From JANOMH01 sp031422295 (GTDB lineage: Bacteria; Pseudomonadota; Alphaproteobacteria; Rhodobacterales; Rhodobacteraceae), in NCBI GenBank assembly GCA_031422295.1, contig JANOQM010000095.1:1-64000 (forward strand): a DNA stretch of 64,000 nucleotides. Reading direction: 5' to 3'. A program made the translations under genes and the position numbers. The notes beneath the pieces were generated by a model. The model searched no databases. It was not told the DNA's origin and saw nothing but the letters and a program-made list of their open reading frames with translations. Position 1 is the stretch's first letter. Each line of letters opens with the position of its first letter. Below, piece after piece: positions 7,754 to 16,886 of the stretch.

Positions 7754-8362
7754 TCAGATGAGCCCAAACTTGCTTGCCATTGTTGCGGCCTGCGTCCCGG
7801 TCTTGGCCCCAAGCTTGATTTTCGCGTTTTTCAGTCGTTGTTTGACCGCCCCTTCAGTCACCCCAAGACTATGCGCGATCTGCTTGAGTCGCAGGCCAGA
7901 TTTGACCATCCGCAGGGCCTCTAATTCGGCCTGGGTCAGGGTGCTGGGCGGGGCCATTTCATAATGCAGTCGGGTGACATAAGCCGTGAGCCTGTCCATT
8001 TCATCCAGCTCGAACTCGCGGTCGGGACGGGCGAAAGACCCGAATGACCGCAGCCCTTCGCTGTTGCCGTCAAAGCAGCAAACCGCTGCACCGTAGCGCA
8101 GACCGAACGACCACGCTTGCCGGAACACCTGACGCGGGTCGGCAATGGTGATCTGGCTCCAGCGGATGGCCCCGGTGTTGGAATAAATCCACCGTATCAC
8201 CGGGTCATCCAGCATGAACCGTTGCACTGTGTAATGTTCGACCCAATCCGCAGGCAGCGCGTTCACCTCTTGCATCGGAAAAGCAAAACCGACCCTGAGG
8301 GCAATGTAATGACCAGACGGCGCAAGCGCCTTAAGTTGATCTGGACCTATCGCCTCCGACAT
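7754..8362 (-). CDS. LuxR-family quorum-sensing transcriptional regulator
   Basis: About 202 aa. The N-terminal autoinducer-binding domain (residues ~15-130) shows the family pattern: WVEHY, LDDPVIRW, then IRWSQI. These correspond to the Trp, Tyr, Asp and Trp that contact the homoserine lactone in TraR/LasR. The C-terminal LuxR helix-turn-helix is present: LTQAELEALRMVKSGLRLKQIAHSLG, then TEGAVKQRLKNAKIKL. The ATG at 8362 with AAGG upstream is preferred; GTG at 8368 is possible. It probably responds to the lactone made by the downstream luxI and acts on luxI and on the divergent gene at 8506. Confidence 0.92.
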   Translation of the reverse strand: MSEAIGPDQLKALAPSGHYIALRVGFAFPMQEVNALPADWVEHYTVQRFMLDDPVIRWIYSNTGAIRWSQITIADPRQVFRQAWSFGLRYGAAVCCFDGNSEGLRSFGSFARPDREFELDEMDRLTAYVTRLHYEMAPPSTLTQAELEALRMVKSGLRLKQIAHSLGVTEGAVKQRLKNAKIKLGAKTGTQAATMASKFGLI

Positions 8363-8447
8363 CAACACGCCTTTGCTGAATTCAATGCGTCAAGTGACCA
8401 CGTTTGAACATGACAACCCAATAAGTTTCCGCATACCATGACAAGGG

Positions 8448-8465
8448 ACAGGTTAATTGGTCTGT
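8448..8465. promoter_or_regulatory. palindromic candidate operator between luxR and the divergent paralogue
   Basis: ACAG-N3-AATT-N3-CTGT, an 18-bp dyad, sits in the divergent intergenic region 40 bp before the TTG start of the autoinducer-binding paralogue. Size and symmetry fit a LuxR-family site, though it is not a close match to the V. fischeri lux box. Confidence 0.4.
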
Positions 8466-8505
8466 GTGGTTCCCCGCAACCCTAAAGCGAAATGGAGTGC
8501 AAGAC

Positions 8506-8991
8506 TTGCAGGGATCGCAGAACATCAAGCGAATCATCGTCAAACTGACTGATCAAAGCCCCTCTGGCTTTGCCGTCGCGTTTCATATCCGCTTTACCAC
8601 ACCGGACTACCTGTTCCAGACTTATTCCAAAGCATGGATTGCGATCTATTCGCAGAACGGCATGGTGATGCATGACCCGACTGTGCATTGGGGGTTTCAG
8701 AACACCGGCACGATCCGCTGGTCGGCGCTGGCCGATCAGGACACAATCGGTATCTACGAACAGGCCAAGCCTTATGGTCTGGTCTACGGCTTTGCCTGCG
8801 CGGTAGAAAGCGGCGGCACCCGCAGCGTCGCCGGTTTTGCCCGGGCGGACCGCGAATTTACCGACGCTGAAATGACCGCGATCCAGGCTGACGTCATGCA
8901 TTTGCATGTCGAAACCGCTGCCGTCGGGGCGATGTCACCAGAATTGCGTGAAGAATTGCGCCAGATGTCCATCCAATACACCCATCCTTGA
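8506..8991 (+). CDS. autoinducer-binding domain protein without helix-turn-helix (LuxR paralogue)
   Basis: About 161 aa from a TTG codon at 8506, chosen because GGAG lies 8 nt upstream. It is clearly paralogous to the neighbouring LuxR: the pattern W-x3-Y...HDP-x3-W...NTGTIRWSAL aligns with WVEHY...DDP-x3-W...NTGAIRWSQI, and GFARADREF aligns with SFARPDREF. Ligand-contact residues are kept. The protein stops at about the point where the helix-turn-helix would begin (SPELREELRQMSIQYTHP), and no HTH-coding remnant is seen downstream. It may bind lactone and form inactive heterodimers with the LuxR next door, as truncated TraR (TrlR) does in Agrobacterium, or it may buffer the signal. Both ideas are inference. 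Confidence 0.8.
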   Translation: MQGSQNIKRIIVKLTDQSPSGFAVAFHIRFTTPDYLFQTYSKAWIAIYSQNGMVMHDPTVHWGFQNTGTIRWSALADQDTIGIYEQAKPYGLVYGFACAVESGGTRSVAGFARADREFTDAEMTAIQADVMHLHVETAAVGAMSPELREELRQMSIQYTHP

Positions 8992-9096
8992 ACACTGCAT
9001 TTGCAGCAAATACACTGCCTTGCACGCCACATTCCTTACCGTTCCTTCACCCTTTTGCAGCTACCCACATGGGGCGACTGCAAAAGGAGTGGCGAT

Positions 9097-10140
9097 ATGT
9101 CATATGGTTCCGCACATCGTCAGGACCCGGCAACCCTGACCCGCAAACGCAAGGCGGCGATGATCGTTCAGTTAATGCTGAGCGGCGGCACCACGATTTC
9201 CCTGTCGCGCCTGCCCGAAGATATGCAGATGCGGATCACCCGTGAACTGGGTGCCCTGCGGATTGTGGACAAAGACACATTGCGCGCCGTAGTCGAAGAA
9301 TTTTCACGCGATCTGGAATCAGTCGGACTGACGGTTCCGGGCGGAGTCGAAAGCGCGCTGGCCGCGCTGTCTGGCCAACTTAGCCCCAATGCCGCCGCAC
9401 GGATCCGGTCTGAATCCGTGCATGGCGAAGGGGTCGATCCCTGGGCGCAGGTCACCGACCTTAACCCACGTGATCTGTTGCCCCTGATCGATGCCGAAAG
9501 CATCGAAGTGGGGGCTGTCGTCCTGTCTAAACTGCCGGTTGCCAAAGCTGCCGAACTTTTGGCCAAACTGCCCGGCGAAAAGGCCCGGCGCATCACTTAT
9601 GCAGTGTCCCAGACCAGCACCATCACCCCCGAGGCGGTGGCCCGGATCGGTAAATCACTGGCCGCCGAATATTGCATCAAAGTGATTCCGGCCTTTATCA
9701 GCCCGCCGGTGCAGCGGCTGGGCGCGATCCTGAATTCTTCGGTTGCAGCCACCCGCGACGCCGTTCTCGAAGGGTTGGGCAGCACCGATGCCGCCTTTGC
9801 CGAAGAAGTCCGGCGCGCAATCTTTACCTTTCAGGATATCCCGACGCGCCTGTCGCCTGCCGATGTGCCTAAGGTATTGCGCACCTTGGATCAGCCTGTC
9901 CTGATCGCGGCCCTGTCCGCCGCTTTGGCCAATGGTGGCCAGGACAGCGACACCGCCGACTTCATCCTTGCATCAATGTCGCAGCGCATGGCCGAAGGCT
10001 TGCGCGAAGAGATCAAGGAAAAAGGCCGGATCAAAAAGTCGGATGGCGAGGTCGCCATGGGCCGCCTTGTCGCCTCGATCCGCGACCGGGTCGAAACGGG
10101 CGAGATTATCCTTGTGGTGCAAGAGGAACCCGAGGACTAA
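9097..10140 (+). CDS. fliG: FliG-like flagellar motor switch protein, divergent
   Basis: 347 aa from the ATG at 9097, which follows AAAGGAG. FliG links the MS-ring to the C-ring and interacts with the stator. The N-terminal part (RKRKAAMIVQLMLSGG...LPEDMQMRITRELGAL) and the middle and C-terminal armadillo-like regions follow the family order. The usual middle-domain EHPQ motif reads AESIEVGAVVL, and the torque-helix consensus DDRSIQ-RVLREVD reads SPADVPKVLRTLD. Part of the charged surface that normally meets the stator is therefore altered. No other flagellar gene is in this window. It could serve a second or CtrA-type flagellar system, or be a specialised homologue. Confidence 0.85.
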   Translation: MSYGSAHRQDPATLTRKRKAAMIVQLMLSGGTTISLSRLPEDMQMRITRELGALRIVDKDTLRAVVEEFSRDLESVGLTVPGGVESALAALSGQLSPNAAARIRSESVHGEGVDPWAQVTDLNPRDLLPLIDAESIEVGAVVLSKLPVAKAAELLAKLPGEKARRITYAVSQTSTITPEAVARIGKSLAAEYCIKVIPAFISPPVQRLGAILNSSVAATRDAVLEGLGSTDAAFAEEVRRAIFTFQDIPTRLSPADVPKVLRTLDQPVLIAALSAALANGGQDSDTADFILASMSQRMAEGLREEIKEKGRIKKSDGEVAMGRLVASIRDRVETGEIILVVQEEPED

Positions 10141-10203
10141 GCCGTCTTGTGAACCATCCCGGCGCAGCCTATCCCTACTGCATATTCCCGGTGCAGACGA
10201 AAC

Positions 10204-11103
10204 ATGGCACGGCCACGCAGTACATACCTTGATCTGGTCGACAGGCTGAACAATGCGGCATTGCGCGGTCTGATTGGGCTTGCGCTGATCCTGCCCTACC
10301 GTCTGCGCGTGCCATTCATGGGCTGGCTCATGACCCGGGTGATCGGGCCGCTGGCCGGGTACAGGCGCCGGTCGATGGCCAATCTGGCCTATATTTATCC
10401 CAATATGTCACGTGCAGGGCGTGCGAAAATTACTGCCGCCGTTCTGGACAATGCAGGCCGGACGATCATCGAAAATTACTCTGGTGCGGCGCTGGCCCGG
10501 CAGTTGGCCAAAACTGTGGTCGCGGGGCCGGGCCTGCAGGACCTGGCGCAGGCCAAGGCTGCGGGGCGTCCGGTGATTTTTGTCACCGCCCATTTTGGCA
10601 ACCACGAAGCACCCCGGCACGTGCTGACCGCAATGGGCTATACTGTCGGCGGGTTGTATCGCCCAATGTCAAATCCGTATTTCAACGCCCATTACATCCG
10701 CACGATGACCGCAGTCAGCGGCCCGATGTTTGACAAAGGCCGGCGCGGCACCTTGGGTTTCGCGCGGTTTCTCAAGGGCGGCGGGATGGCGACGATTCTG
10801 TTTGACATTTATCACCGGCCCGGCGCGGCCATTCCGTTTCTGGGCCAACCGGCCCCAACGGCGACCTCGGCCGCCGAATTCGCACTGCGGTTTGATGCGC
10901 TATTGATGCCCTATTTTGCGGTGCGGCAACCGGATGGCCTGAATTTTGGTATCCATGTCGGGCCGCCAATTGCCCATAGCGATTCTGTCACGATGACAAA
11001 AGCTATGACCAAGCAACTGGAATCCCTGATCGCATCGGACCCCGGCCAATGGTTCTGGGTCCATAATCGCTGGAAACCCGAACGCCGCCCAGACCCTGAC
11101 TAA
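10204..11103 (+). CDS. LpxL/HtrB-type lysophospholipid / lipid A acyltransferase
   Basis: 299 aa, the length of the LpxL/LpxM family of inner-membrane acyltransferases that add secondary acyl chains to lipid A. It has an N-terminal hydrophobic segment (LIGLALILPYRLRVPFMGWL). The catalytic HX4E motif is seen as HFGNHE near residue 129, with the later family motif FDIYHRPGAAIPFLG, where other members have DQ/H-x-G. The C-terminus ends in FWVHNRWKP, the usual WxHxRW block. The acceptor could be lipid A or an ornithine/phospholipid. It is 63 bp after fliG, and its end overlaps the convergent gene by 4 nt. Confidence 0.85.
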   Translation: MARPRSTYLDLVDRLNNAALRGLIGLALILPYRLRVPFMGWLMTRVIGPLAGYRRRSMANLAYIYPNMSRAGRAKITAAVLDNAGRTIIENYSGAALARQLAKTVVAGPGLQDLAQAKAAGRPVIFVTAHFGNHEAPRHVLTAMGYTVGGLYRPMSNPYFNAHYIRTMTAVSGPMFDKGRRGTLGFARFLKGGGMATILFDIYHRPGAAIPFLGQPAPTATSAAEFALRFDALLMPYFAVRQPDGLNFGIHVGPPIAHSDSVTMTKAMTKQLESLIASDPGQWFWVHNRWKPERRPDPD

Positions 11104-11798
11104 CGCAGACGCGCCGCCGCAATAATCAGTCCGGGACCGGTCTGCTGCACAATGACAGCCACCGCATCCGGGCCGGTCAATGGCATGTCGATAGCCAAAG
11201 GGGCAGCGCCGTCCCAGTCTGTCAAACTGTCCCAGGATGTTACGACGTTAACGTATCGCACTGTCAGCCCGGCATTTTCACCACTGTGAATGTCAACTGT
11301 CTGTTCCGGGTCAAAACGCACCAGTTGCACAGTCATCGGTTGCGCAATCGGCCCAACCGCCTCGGCCGAGATATGCAACATGCCACCCGACTGCGTGAGA
11401 CTCAGCCGGACCGACGGCCGGGCGGCGGCATGGGCGGAAATTGCGTCCATCAGGGCCAAGGTATTGGTGCCAATCACGCTATCGACACCGCCGATCACCA
11501 TTTGCGGCGTATAAACGACACGTTCGCCCGCAACCCGCGCATAACCCTGCTGCCGCTCAGTGAAACCCGGCATGGCAAACTGATCTTTCCAGCCGATATA
11601 ATCCCAATAATCCACATGCAGGGCCAAAGCGATGACATCGTCGCGCATCGCAAGCTCGGCCAAAATGGCGTCGGCGGGCGGACAGGAAGAACACCCTTGC
11701 GAGGTGAACAGCTCAACCACAACCGGGCTTTCCTGTGCCAGGACCGGCCCCGACAAAAGCCCAGCGGCAAGCGCTGCCCAGCCCATAAAATGACGCAT
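11100..11798 (-). CDS. DUF1223 secreted thioredoxin-fold protein
   Basis: 232 aa with a signal peptide (MRHFMGWAALAAGLLSGPVLA). The DUF1223 family is recognised by VVELFTSQGCSSCPPAD, which carries a CxxC motif, and by YTPQMVIGG with a cis-proline as in thioredoxin folds. A role in periplasmic redox or metal handling is plausible but unproven. ATG at 11798 is chosen (GGGGA 9 nt upstream); a TTG further up is possible. The 3' end overlaps that of the acyltransferase by 4 nt on the opposite strand. Confidence 0.85.
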   Translation of the reverse strand: MRHFMGWAALAAGLLSGPVLAQESPVVVELFTSQGCSSCPPADAILAELAMRDDVIALALHVDYWDYIGWKDQFAMPGFTERQQGYARVAGERVVYTPQMVIGGVDSVIGTNTLALMDAISAHAAARPSVRLSLTQSGGMLHISAEAVGPIAQPMTVQLVRFDPEQTVDIHSGENAGLTVRYVNVVTSWDSLTDWDGAAPLAIDMPLTGPDAVAVIVQQTGPGLIIAAARLR

Positions 11799-12063
11799 AC
11801 CGTTCGTCCCCAAACCTAATCAATGGCCGTCCCCGGGCCGCCACTTTGGTCTAAGGCAGCCCCCCGGTAATGACCAATCAACGAATTGCGAGACATGCGT
11901 GAGTCTACATCTGTGGTATTCCTGCCAATACTACTGTCACAAAACTTAAGGAATTGTGTGCAATGGTATACAGAAAATCACATCGCCCTCTTGCTTGCGG
12001 ATTTACCATGAGGCAGAAGCGTTTCAAAAGCCTTGAGCCATTCGCCACAAAGGGAAATGCACC

Positions 12064-14760
12064 ATGTCCATTACCGTAGGCCACGACAGCGCAAAAACCC
12101 GCCGTTCTTTGACTGCGGGCGGCCAAACCCTGTCTTATTACTCGATCCCCGCCGCTACCGCCGCAGGCCTTGGTGATTTTTCCCGCCTGCCTGCAGCGCT
12201 GAAGGTCGTGTTGGAAAACATGCTGCGGTTCGAAGATAGCGGGTTTTCAGTGTCACTCGACGACATCCGCGCCTTTGCCGACTGGGCCAAACTGGGCGGC
12301 AAAAACCCGCGCGAAATTGCGTATCGCCCGGCGCGTGTGCTGATGCAGGATTTCACTGGCGTTCCCGCCGTGGTCGATCTGGCGGCAATGCGCGACGGCA
12401 TCGTCGCATTGGGCGGCAACCCCGAAAAGATCAATCCTTTGAACCCGGTAGACCTGGTGATCGACCATTCGGTGATGATCGACGAATTTGGCAATCCGCG
12501 CGCATTTCAGCAAAACGTGGACCGCGAATATGAGCGTAACATGGAACGCTATGTGTTCCTGAAATGGGGCCAAAAGGCGTTCAACAACTTCCGCGTTGTG
12601 CCGCCCGGCACTGGCATCTGCCATCAGGTCAATCTGGAATATCTGGCGCAAGTGGTCTGGACCGATACTGACCAGAACGGCGCAATGGTCGCCTACCCCG
12701 ATACGCTGGTCGGAACCGATTCGCACACCACCATGGTCAACGGCATGGCCGTTCTGGGCTGGGGCGTTGGCGGGATCGAGGCTGAGGCGGCGATGCTGGG
12801 CCAGCCCGTATCGATGCTGATCCCCGAAGTTGTGGGTTTCAAACTGATCGGGCAGATGCCCGAGGGCACAACTGCCACCGATCTGGTGCTGAAGGTCGTG
12901 CAAATGCTGCGCAAACATGGCGTGGTCAACAAATTCGTCGAGTTTTACGGCCCCGGTCTGGATCATCTTCCCCTCGCCGACCGCGCCACCATTGGCAATA
13001 TGGCCCCGGAATACGGCGCGACCTGTGGCTTTTTCCCGATTGATGGTGAAACCTTACGCTACATGCGCACCACCGGCCGGGATGAATCCCGGATCGCACT
13101 GGTCGAGGCCTATGCGCGCGAAAACGGTTTCTGGCGCGGGCCGGAGTATGACCCGGTTTATACCTCGACCCTCGAACTGGACATGTCTACCGTTGTGCCC
13201 GCGATTTCCGGCCCCAAACGCCCGCAAGATCATACACCACTGGATGTGGCCGCCCCGAATTTTCTGCAAGTCGTTGCTGAATATCGCAAATCCACCGGCG
13301 ATGCGCGCAAATCAATCGCGGTTGAGGGTGAAGATTACACGATACGTGACGGGTCCGTCGTCATTGCCTCAATCACGTCCTGCACCAATACTTCGAACCC
13401 TTATGTGATGATCGGGGCCGGTCTGGTTGCCCGCAAGGCCCGCGCCTTGGGGCTGACGCGCAAGCCTTGGGTCAAGACATCCTTGGCCCCCGGATCACAG
13501 GTTGTCAGCGCCTATCTTGAGGCGGCGAACCTACAGGAAGACCTTGATGCGATTGGCTTTAATCTGGTGGGCTACGGCTGCACCACCTGTATCGGCAATT
13601 CCGGACCGCTGCAGCCTGAAATCTCCAAAGCAATCGCCGATGCGGATTTGATTGCGACCAGCGTCTTGTCCGGCAACCGCAATTTCGAAGGCCGTATCAG
13701 CCCCGATATCCGTGCCAACTATCTGGCATCCCCACCGTTGGTCGTGGCCTATGCGCTGGCGGGCGACATGAATATTAACCTGACCACCGAACCTTTGGCA
13801 CAAACCCCCGATGGCAAGGACGTTTATCTGCGCGACATCTGGCCCACGTCGCAGGAAATCGCGGAACTGGTCGAGCAAACCGTGACCCGCGCCGCATTTC
13901 TGTCGAAATACGCCGATGTGTTCAAAGGTGACGAAAAATGGCAGGCGGTGGACACCACTGACAGCCAGACCTATGATTGGCCCCCCACCTCGACCTATGT
14001 GCAAAACCCGCCCTATTTCAAAGGGATGGCACGCGAACCCGGCAAGATCACCAATCTGGTCGGCGCCAAAGTGCTGGCCATTCTGGGTGATATGGTCACC
14101 ACCGACCACATCAGCCCCGCAGGGTCATTCAAGGAAACCACCCCCGCCGGGCAGTATCTGGTAGAACGGCAAGTGCCGGTGCGTGAATTCAATTCCTACG
14201 GATCGCGCCGGGGTAACCACGAGGTCATGATGCGCGGCACATTCGCCAATATCCGCATCAAGAACGAGATGCTGAACGGGGCCGAGGGCGGCTATACGCT
14301 GGGGCCAGATCACCTTCAAACTTCGATCTTTGACGCGGCTATGGCGCATCAGGCCGCGGGCACGCCCCTGGTGATCTTTGCAGGTATCGAATACGGTGCC
14401 GGGTCGTCGCGTGACTGGGCCGCCAAGGGCACGGCGCTGTTGGGGGTCAAGGCGGTCATCGCCGAAACCTTTGAACGCATCCACCGGTCCAACCTTGTCG
14501 GCATGGGCGTCATTCCGTTTGAATTTACATCAGGTATGACCCGCAAGTCATTGAATTTAAAAGGCGATGAGACGGTTAGCATTGATGGGCTGGATACGAT
14601 CACGCCACTGGCGACGGTGCATGCGACCATCACTTATGGCGACGGATCAGTCAAAATCATCCCGATCAAATGCCGGATCGATACGGCGGTCGAGATCGAA
14701 TACATCGAAAACGGCGGCGTGCTGCAGTATGTGCTGCGCAATCTGGCGAAGGCGTCTTAA
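12064..14760 (+). CDS. acnA: aconitate hydratase A
   Basis: TCA-cycle enzyme interconverting citrate and isocitrate through a [4Fe-4S] cluster. 898 aa, normal for AcnA/IRP-type aconitases. Cluster cysteines are visible in SITSCTNTSNP and in YGCTTCIGNSGP. Other hallmarks are VGTDSHTTMVNG, the swivel-domain motif SYGSRRGNHEVMMRG, and YGAGSSRDWAAKGT near the C-terminus. The start MSITVGHDSAKTRR follows GGGAAA. It stands alone, with about 260 bp of upstream DNA that is AT-richer than the coding regions and should hold the promoter. The AT-rich pocket with the TM2 gene lies directly downstream. Confidence 0.97.
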   Translation: MSITVGHDSAKTRRSLTAGGQTLSYYSIPAATAAGLGDFSRLPAALKVVLENMLRFEDSGFSVSLDDIRAFADWAKLGGKNPREIAYRPARVLMQDFTGVPAVVDLAAMRDGIVALGGNPEKINPLNPVDLVIDHSVMIDEFGNPRAFQQNVDREYERNMERYVFLKWGQKAFNNFRVVPPGTGICHQVNLEYLAQVVWTDTDQNGAMVAYPDTLVGTDSHTTMVNGMAVLGWGVGGIEAEAAMLGQPVSMLIPEVVGFKLIGQMPEGTTATDLVLKVVQMLRKHGVVNKFVEFYGPGLDHLPLADRATIGNMAPEYGATCGFFPIDGETLRYMRTTGRDESRIALVEAYARENGFWRGPEYDPVYTSTLELDMSTVVPAISGPKRPQDHTPLDVAAPNFLQVVAEYRKSTGDARKSIAVEGEDYTIRDGSVVIASITSCTNTSNPYVMIGAGLVARKARALGLTRKPWVKTSLAPGSQVVSAYLEAANLQEDLDAIGFNLVGYGCTTCIGNSGPLQPEISKAIADADLIATSVLSGNRNFEGRISPDIRANYLASPPLVVAYALAGDMNINLTTEPLAQTPDGKDVYLRDIWPTSQEIAELVEQTVTRAAFLSKYADVFKGDEKWQAVDTTDSQTYDWPPTSTYVQNPPYFKGMAREPGKITNLVGAKVLAILGDMVTTDHISPAGSFKETTPAGQYLVERQVPVREFNSYGSRRGNHEVMMRGTFANIRIKNEMLNGAEGGYTLGPDHLQTSIFDAAMAHQAAGTPLVIFAGIEYGAGSSRDWAAKGTALLGVKAVIAETFERIHRSNLVGMGVIPFEFTSGMTRKSLNLKGDETVSIDGLDTITPLATVHATITYGDGSVKIIPIKCRIDTAVEIEYIENGGVLQYVLRNLAKAS

Positions 14761-14950
14761 GACTGAAACTATCAAAATATCTATGAACCACTCCAATGTT
14801 TCTTTTTTTGAGACCTTCAGGCCGATTCACTCTGCAACACATTTACCATGATCGCTCCAAATCAGCTTTTCGGCATATGAATCACTTTTTTTTGAACGGT
14901 TTCTGTTCCATACTCCAAATCATTGAAACTCGAGATGGAGGGTAAAAGTT

Positions 14951-15289
14951 TTGGCTTTGACAACACAACAACTAATCCTAATTGAACAAAAGGTGACTAA
15001 CGATTCGAAGTCGGTCGGTGTGACTTACTTCCTCGCTATCTTCCTTGGCGGCTTGGGTATTCACCGCTTTTATTTGGGGTACACGGGTTCTGCCGTTGCC
15101 ATGTTAATTATGTCGATTGTCGGTTGGTTGACCTTGGTGCTCTTTATTGGAGCGGCTTTGCTCATAGCAGTAGGGATTTGGATCATTGTAGACCTTTTCC
15201 TAATTCCGGGCATGGTTCAGCAGGCCAAGGACGGCACAAGACAGCGTTTGACACAGGAAATGATGGCGATCGGTGGTCCCGCCGAGTAA
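14951..15289 (+). CDS. TM2-domain membrane protein
   Basis: 112 aa. A soluble N-terminal segment (QQLILIEQKVTNDSKSVGV) is followed by a TM2 domain: YFLAIFLGGLGIHRFYLG (the typical G-x-HRFYLG signature), a second hydrophobic helix and a third (FIGAALLIAVGIWIIVDLFL). TM2 proteins are small inner-membrane proteins of unknown biochemical role. The start is a TTG preceded by GGAGGG at 8 nt. The gene and its flanks (14761-15440) are markedly richer in A and T than the neighbours, which suggests recent acquisition or weak selection. It is not obviously in an operon. Confidence 0.85.
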   Translation: MALTTQQLILIEQKVTNDSKSVGVTYFLAIFLGGLGIHRFYLGYTGSAVAMLIMSIVGWLTLVLFIGAALLIAVGIWIIVDLFLIPGMVQQAKDGTRQRLTQEMMAIGGPAE

Positions 15290-15304
15290 AATTGTGACGT
15301 GATG

Positions 15305-15324
15305 CACCTACGAGCGATTAGGTG
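15305..15324 (+). terminator. short hairpin after the TM2 gene
   Basis: CACCTA / TAGGTG, a 6-bp stem with an 8-nt loop, lies 16 bp after the stop codon. It lacks a proper T tract, so termination is uncertain. Confidence 0.35.
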
Positions 15325-15451
15325 GGTGATGTCTTTGTATGGGTCGCGTGTTGCACTTTCGCACTTAATATTGAGATCTCAGGCGAACCCTTACAAGAGT
15401 GCTGACTGAATTCTTCGGACCCCCAAATTTTGGACGCTCATGCCGATGCGA

Positions 15452-16822
15452 TTAGTCAGTTTCCCCAATCACCGCCGACACCTCGGCGACCTTGGCCGCC
15501 AAAAGCACGGTGTCACCCTTGGTCTCGATATTCAGGCGCAACAGCGCTTCGGTATTGCTCATCCGCACGTTGACCCGCCAGTCGCCCATGTCCAAAGACA
15601 CGCCATCGATCCGGTCAACAGTCGTAGCCAACGGCAGATAAACCACCTCGAACCGCGCCATAGCCGCCGCCGGATCGGCCACGGTAAAGTTGATCTCGCC
15701 CGAGGATGGAAATGCCGCCCGCATTTCAGCAACCAGCGCCGACAGCGGTTTGCCGGTCTGCCCCATCCGTTCGGCCACCAGAATCCACGGGATCATACCT
15801 GAATCGCAATACATGAACGCCCGGAAATAGTGATGCGCCGACATTTCGCCGCCGTAGACCGCATCGACATCACGCATTTTCGCTTTCAAATGCGCATGTC
15901 CGGTCTGGCAGGCCACCGCCACGCCACCGCCGCGCGAGACCACATCAAGAGTGTTCCATATCACTCGGGGATCATGGACAATTTTCGCCCCCGGCTCTTT
16001 GGCTAGAAACGCCTGCGCCAGCAGCGCCACGACATATTCGCCATCCAGAAACGCTCCGGTTTCATCGAAAAAGAAGCAGCGATCAAAATCGCCATCCCAG
16101 GCCACGCCCATATCCGCCCCGGACACCCGCACCGCATGGGCGGTGTCGGGCTGATTTTCGGGCAATAACGGATTGGGAATGCCATTTGGAAAACGGCTAT
16201 CCGGCTCGTGGTGCATCCGCACAAATTCGAACGGCGCACCGATGGCCAAAAGCCGTTCTTCGATCACGTCAAAGGCCGGGCCTGCCACGCCATTGCCCGC
16301 GTTAACCAGTATCCGCAGCGGGCGCAGCACGGACACATCCAGATAGGACACCACCCGGTCGGCATAAACATCGCGCGGATTTTCGCGGCGCAATGCGCCT
16401 TGTGCCTTGACGGTGCCAAAATTATCCAGCCCCACCAGATCACGGATCGCGTTCAGCCCGGTTTCCGCCGAAATCGGGCGTGCGCCCTCTCGGACCATCT
16501 TGATCCCATTGTAGGTGATCGGATTATGCGACGCGGTTACCATCAGCCCGCCACCCGCGCCGTAATGGTCGGTGGCGAAATACACTTCTTCAGTGCCGCA
16601 CAGCCCAAGGTCGATCACGTCAACCCCCTCGTCCTGCAACCCGGCAATCAGAGCGGCCTGCAACGCCGGGCTGGATTCCCTTATATCGCGGCCAATCACC
16701 ACCATGCCTGGCTGCAACACGTGGGCAAAGCCGCGCCCGATCAGATAGGCCAGCGTCTCGTCCAGTTCCTCGCCAAGACGACCCCGAATATCATAGCTTT
16801 TAAAACAGCTTAAGCGCCCCAT
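15452..16822 (-). CDS. manB: phosphomannomutase / phosphoglucomutase
   Basis: 456 aa of the alpha-D-phosphohexomutase family, which interconverts mannose-6-P and mannose-1-P (often glucose phosphates too) for GDP-sugar and exopolysaccharide synthesis. The four family sites are visible: the substrate loop FKSYDIRGRLGEEL, the catalytic phosphoserine loop GGLMVTASHNPITYNGIK, the Mg site WDGDFDR, and the sugar/phosphate loops GEMSAHHYF and RMSNTEALLRLN. It follows ccmG on the same strand by about 65 bp, but a functional link is unlikely. Specificity between PMM and PGM cannot be told from the sequence alone; the sequence resembles ManB/AlgC more than Pgm. Confidence 0.92.
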   Translation of the reverse strand: MGRLSCFKSYDIRGRLGEELDETLAYLIGRGFAHVLQPGMVVIGRDIRESSPALQAALIAGLQDEGVDVIDLGLCGTEEVYFATDHYGAGGGLMVTASHNPITYNGIKMVREGARPISAETGLNAIRDLVGLDNFGTVKAQGALRRENPRDVYADRVVSYLDVSVLRPLRILVNAGNGVAGPAFDVIEERLLAIGAPFEFVRMHHEPDSRFPNGIPNPLLPENQPDTAHAVRVSGADMGVAWDGDFDRCFFFDETGAFLDGEYVVALLAQAFLAKEPGAKIVHDPRVIWNTLDVVSRGGGVAVACQTGHAHLKAKMRDVDAVYGGEMSAHHYFRAFMYCDSGMIPWILVAERMGQTGKPLSALVAEMRAAFPSSGEINFTVADPAAAMARFEVVYLPLATTVDRIDGVSLDMGDWRVNVRMSNTEALLRLNIETKGDTVLLAAKVAEVSAVIGETD

Positions 16823-16886
16823 GCCGATTCCCGTGATTTTCGCCCGGACCGCAAGCTAGCGTTATTTTCCGTTGAACGCCAAGGGC

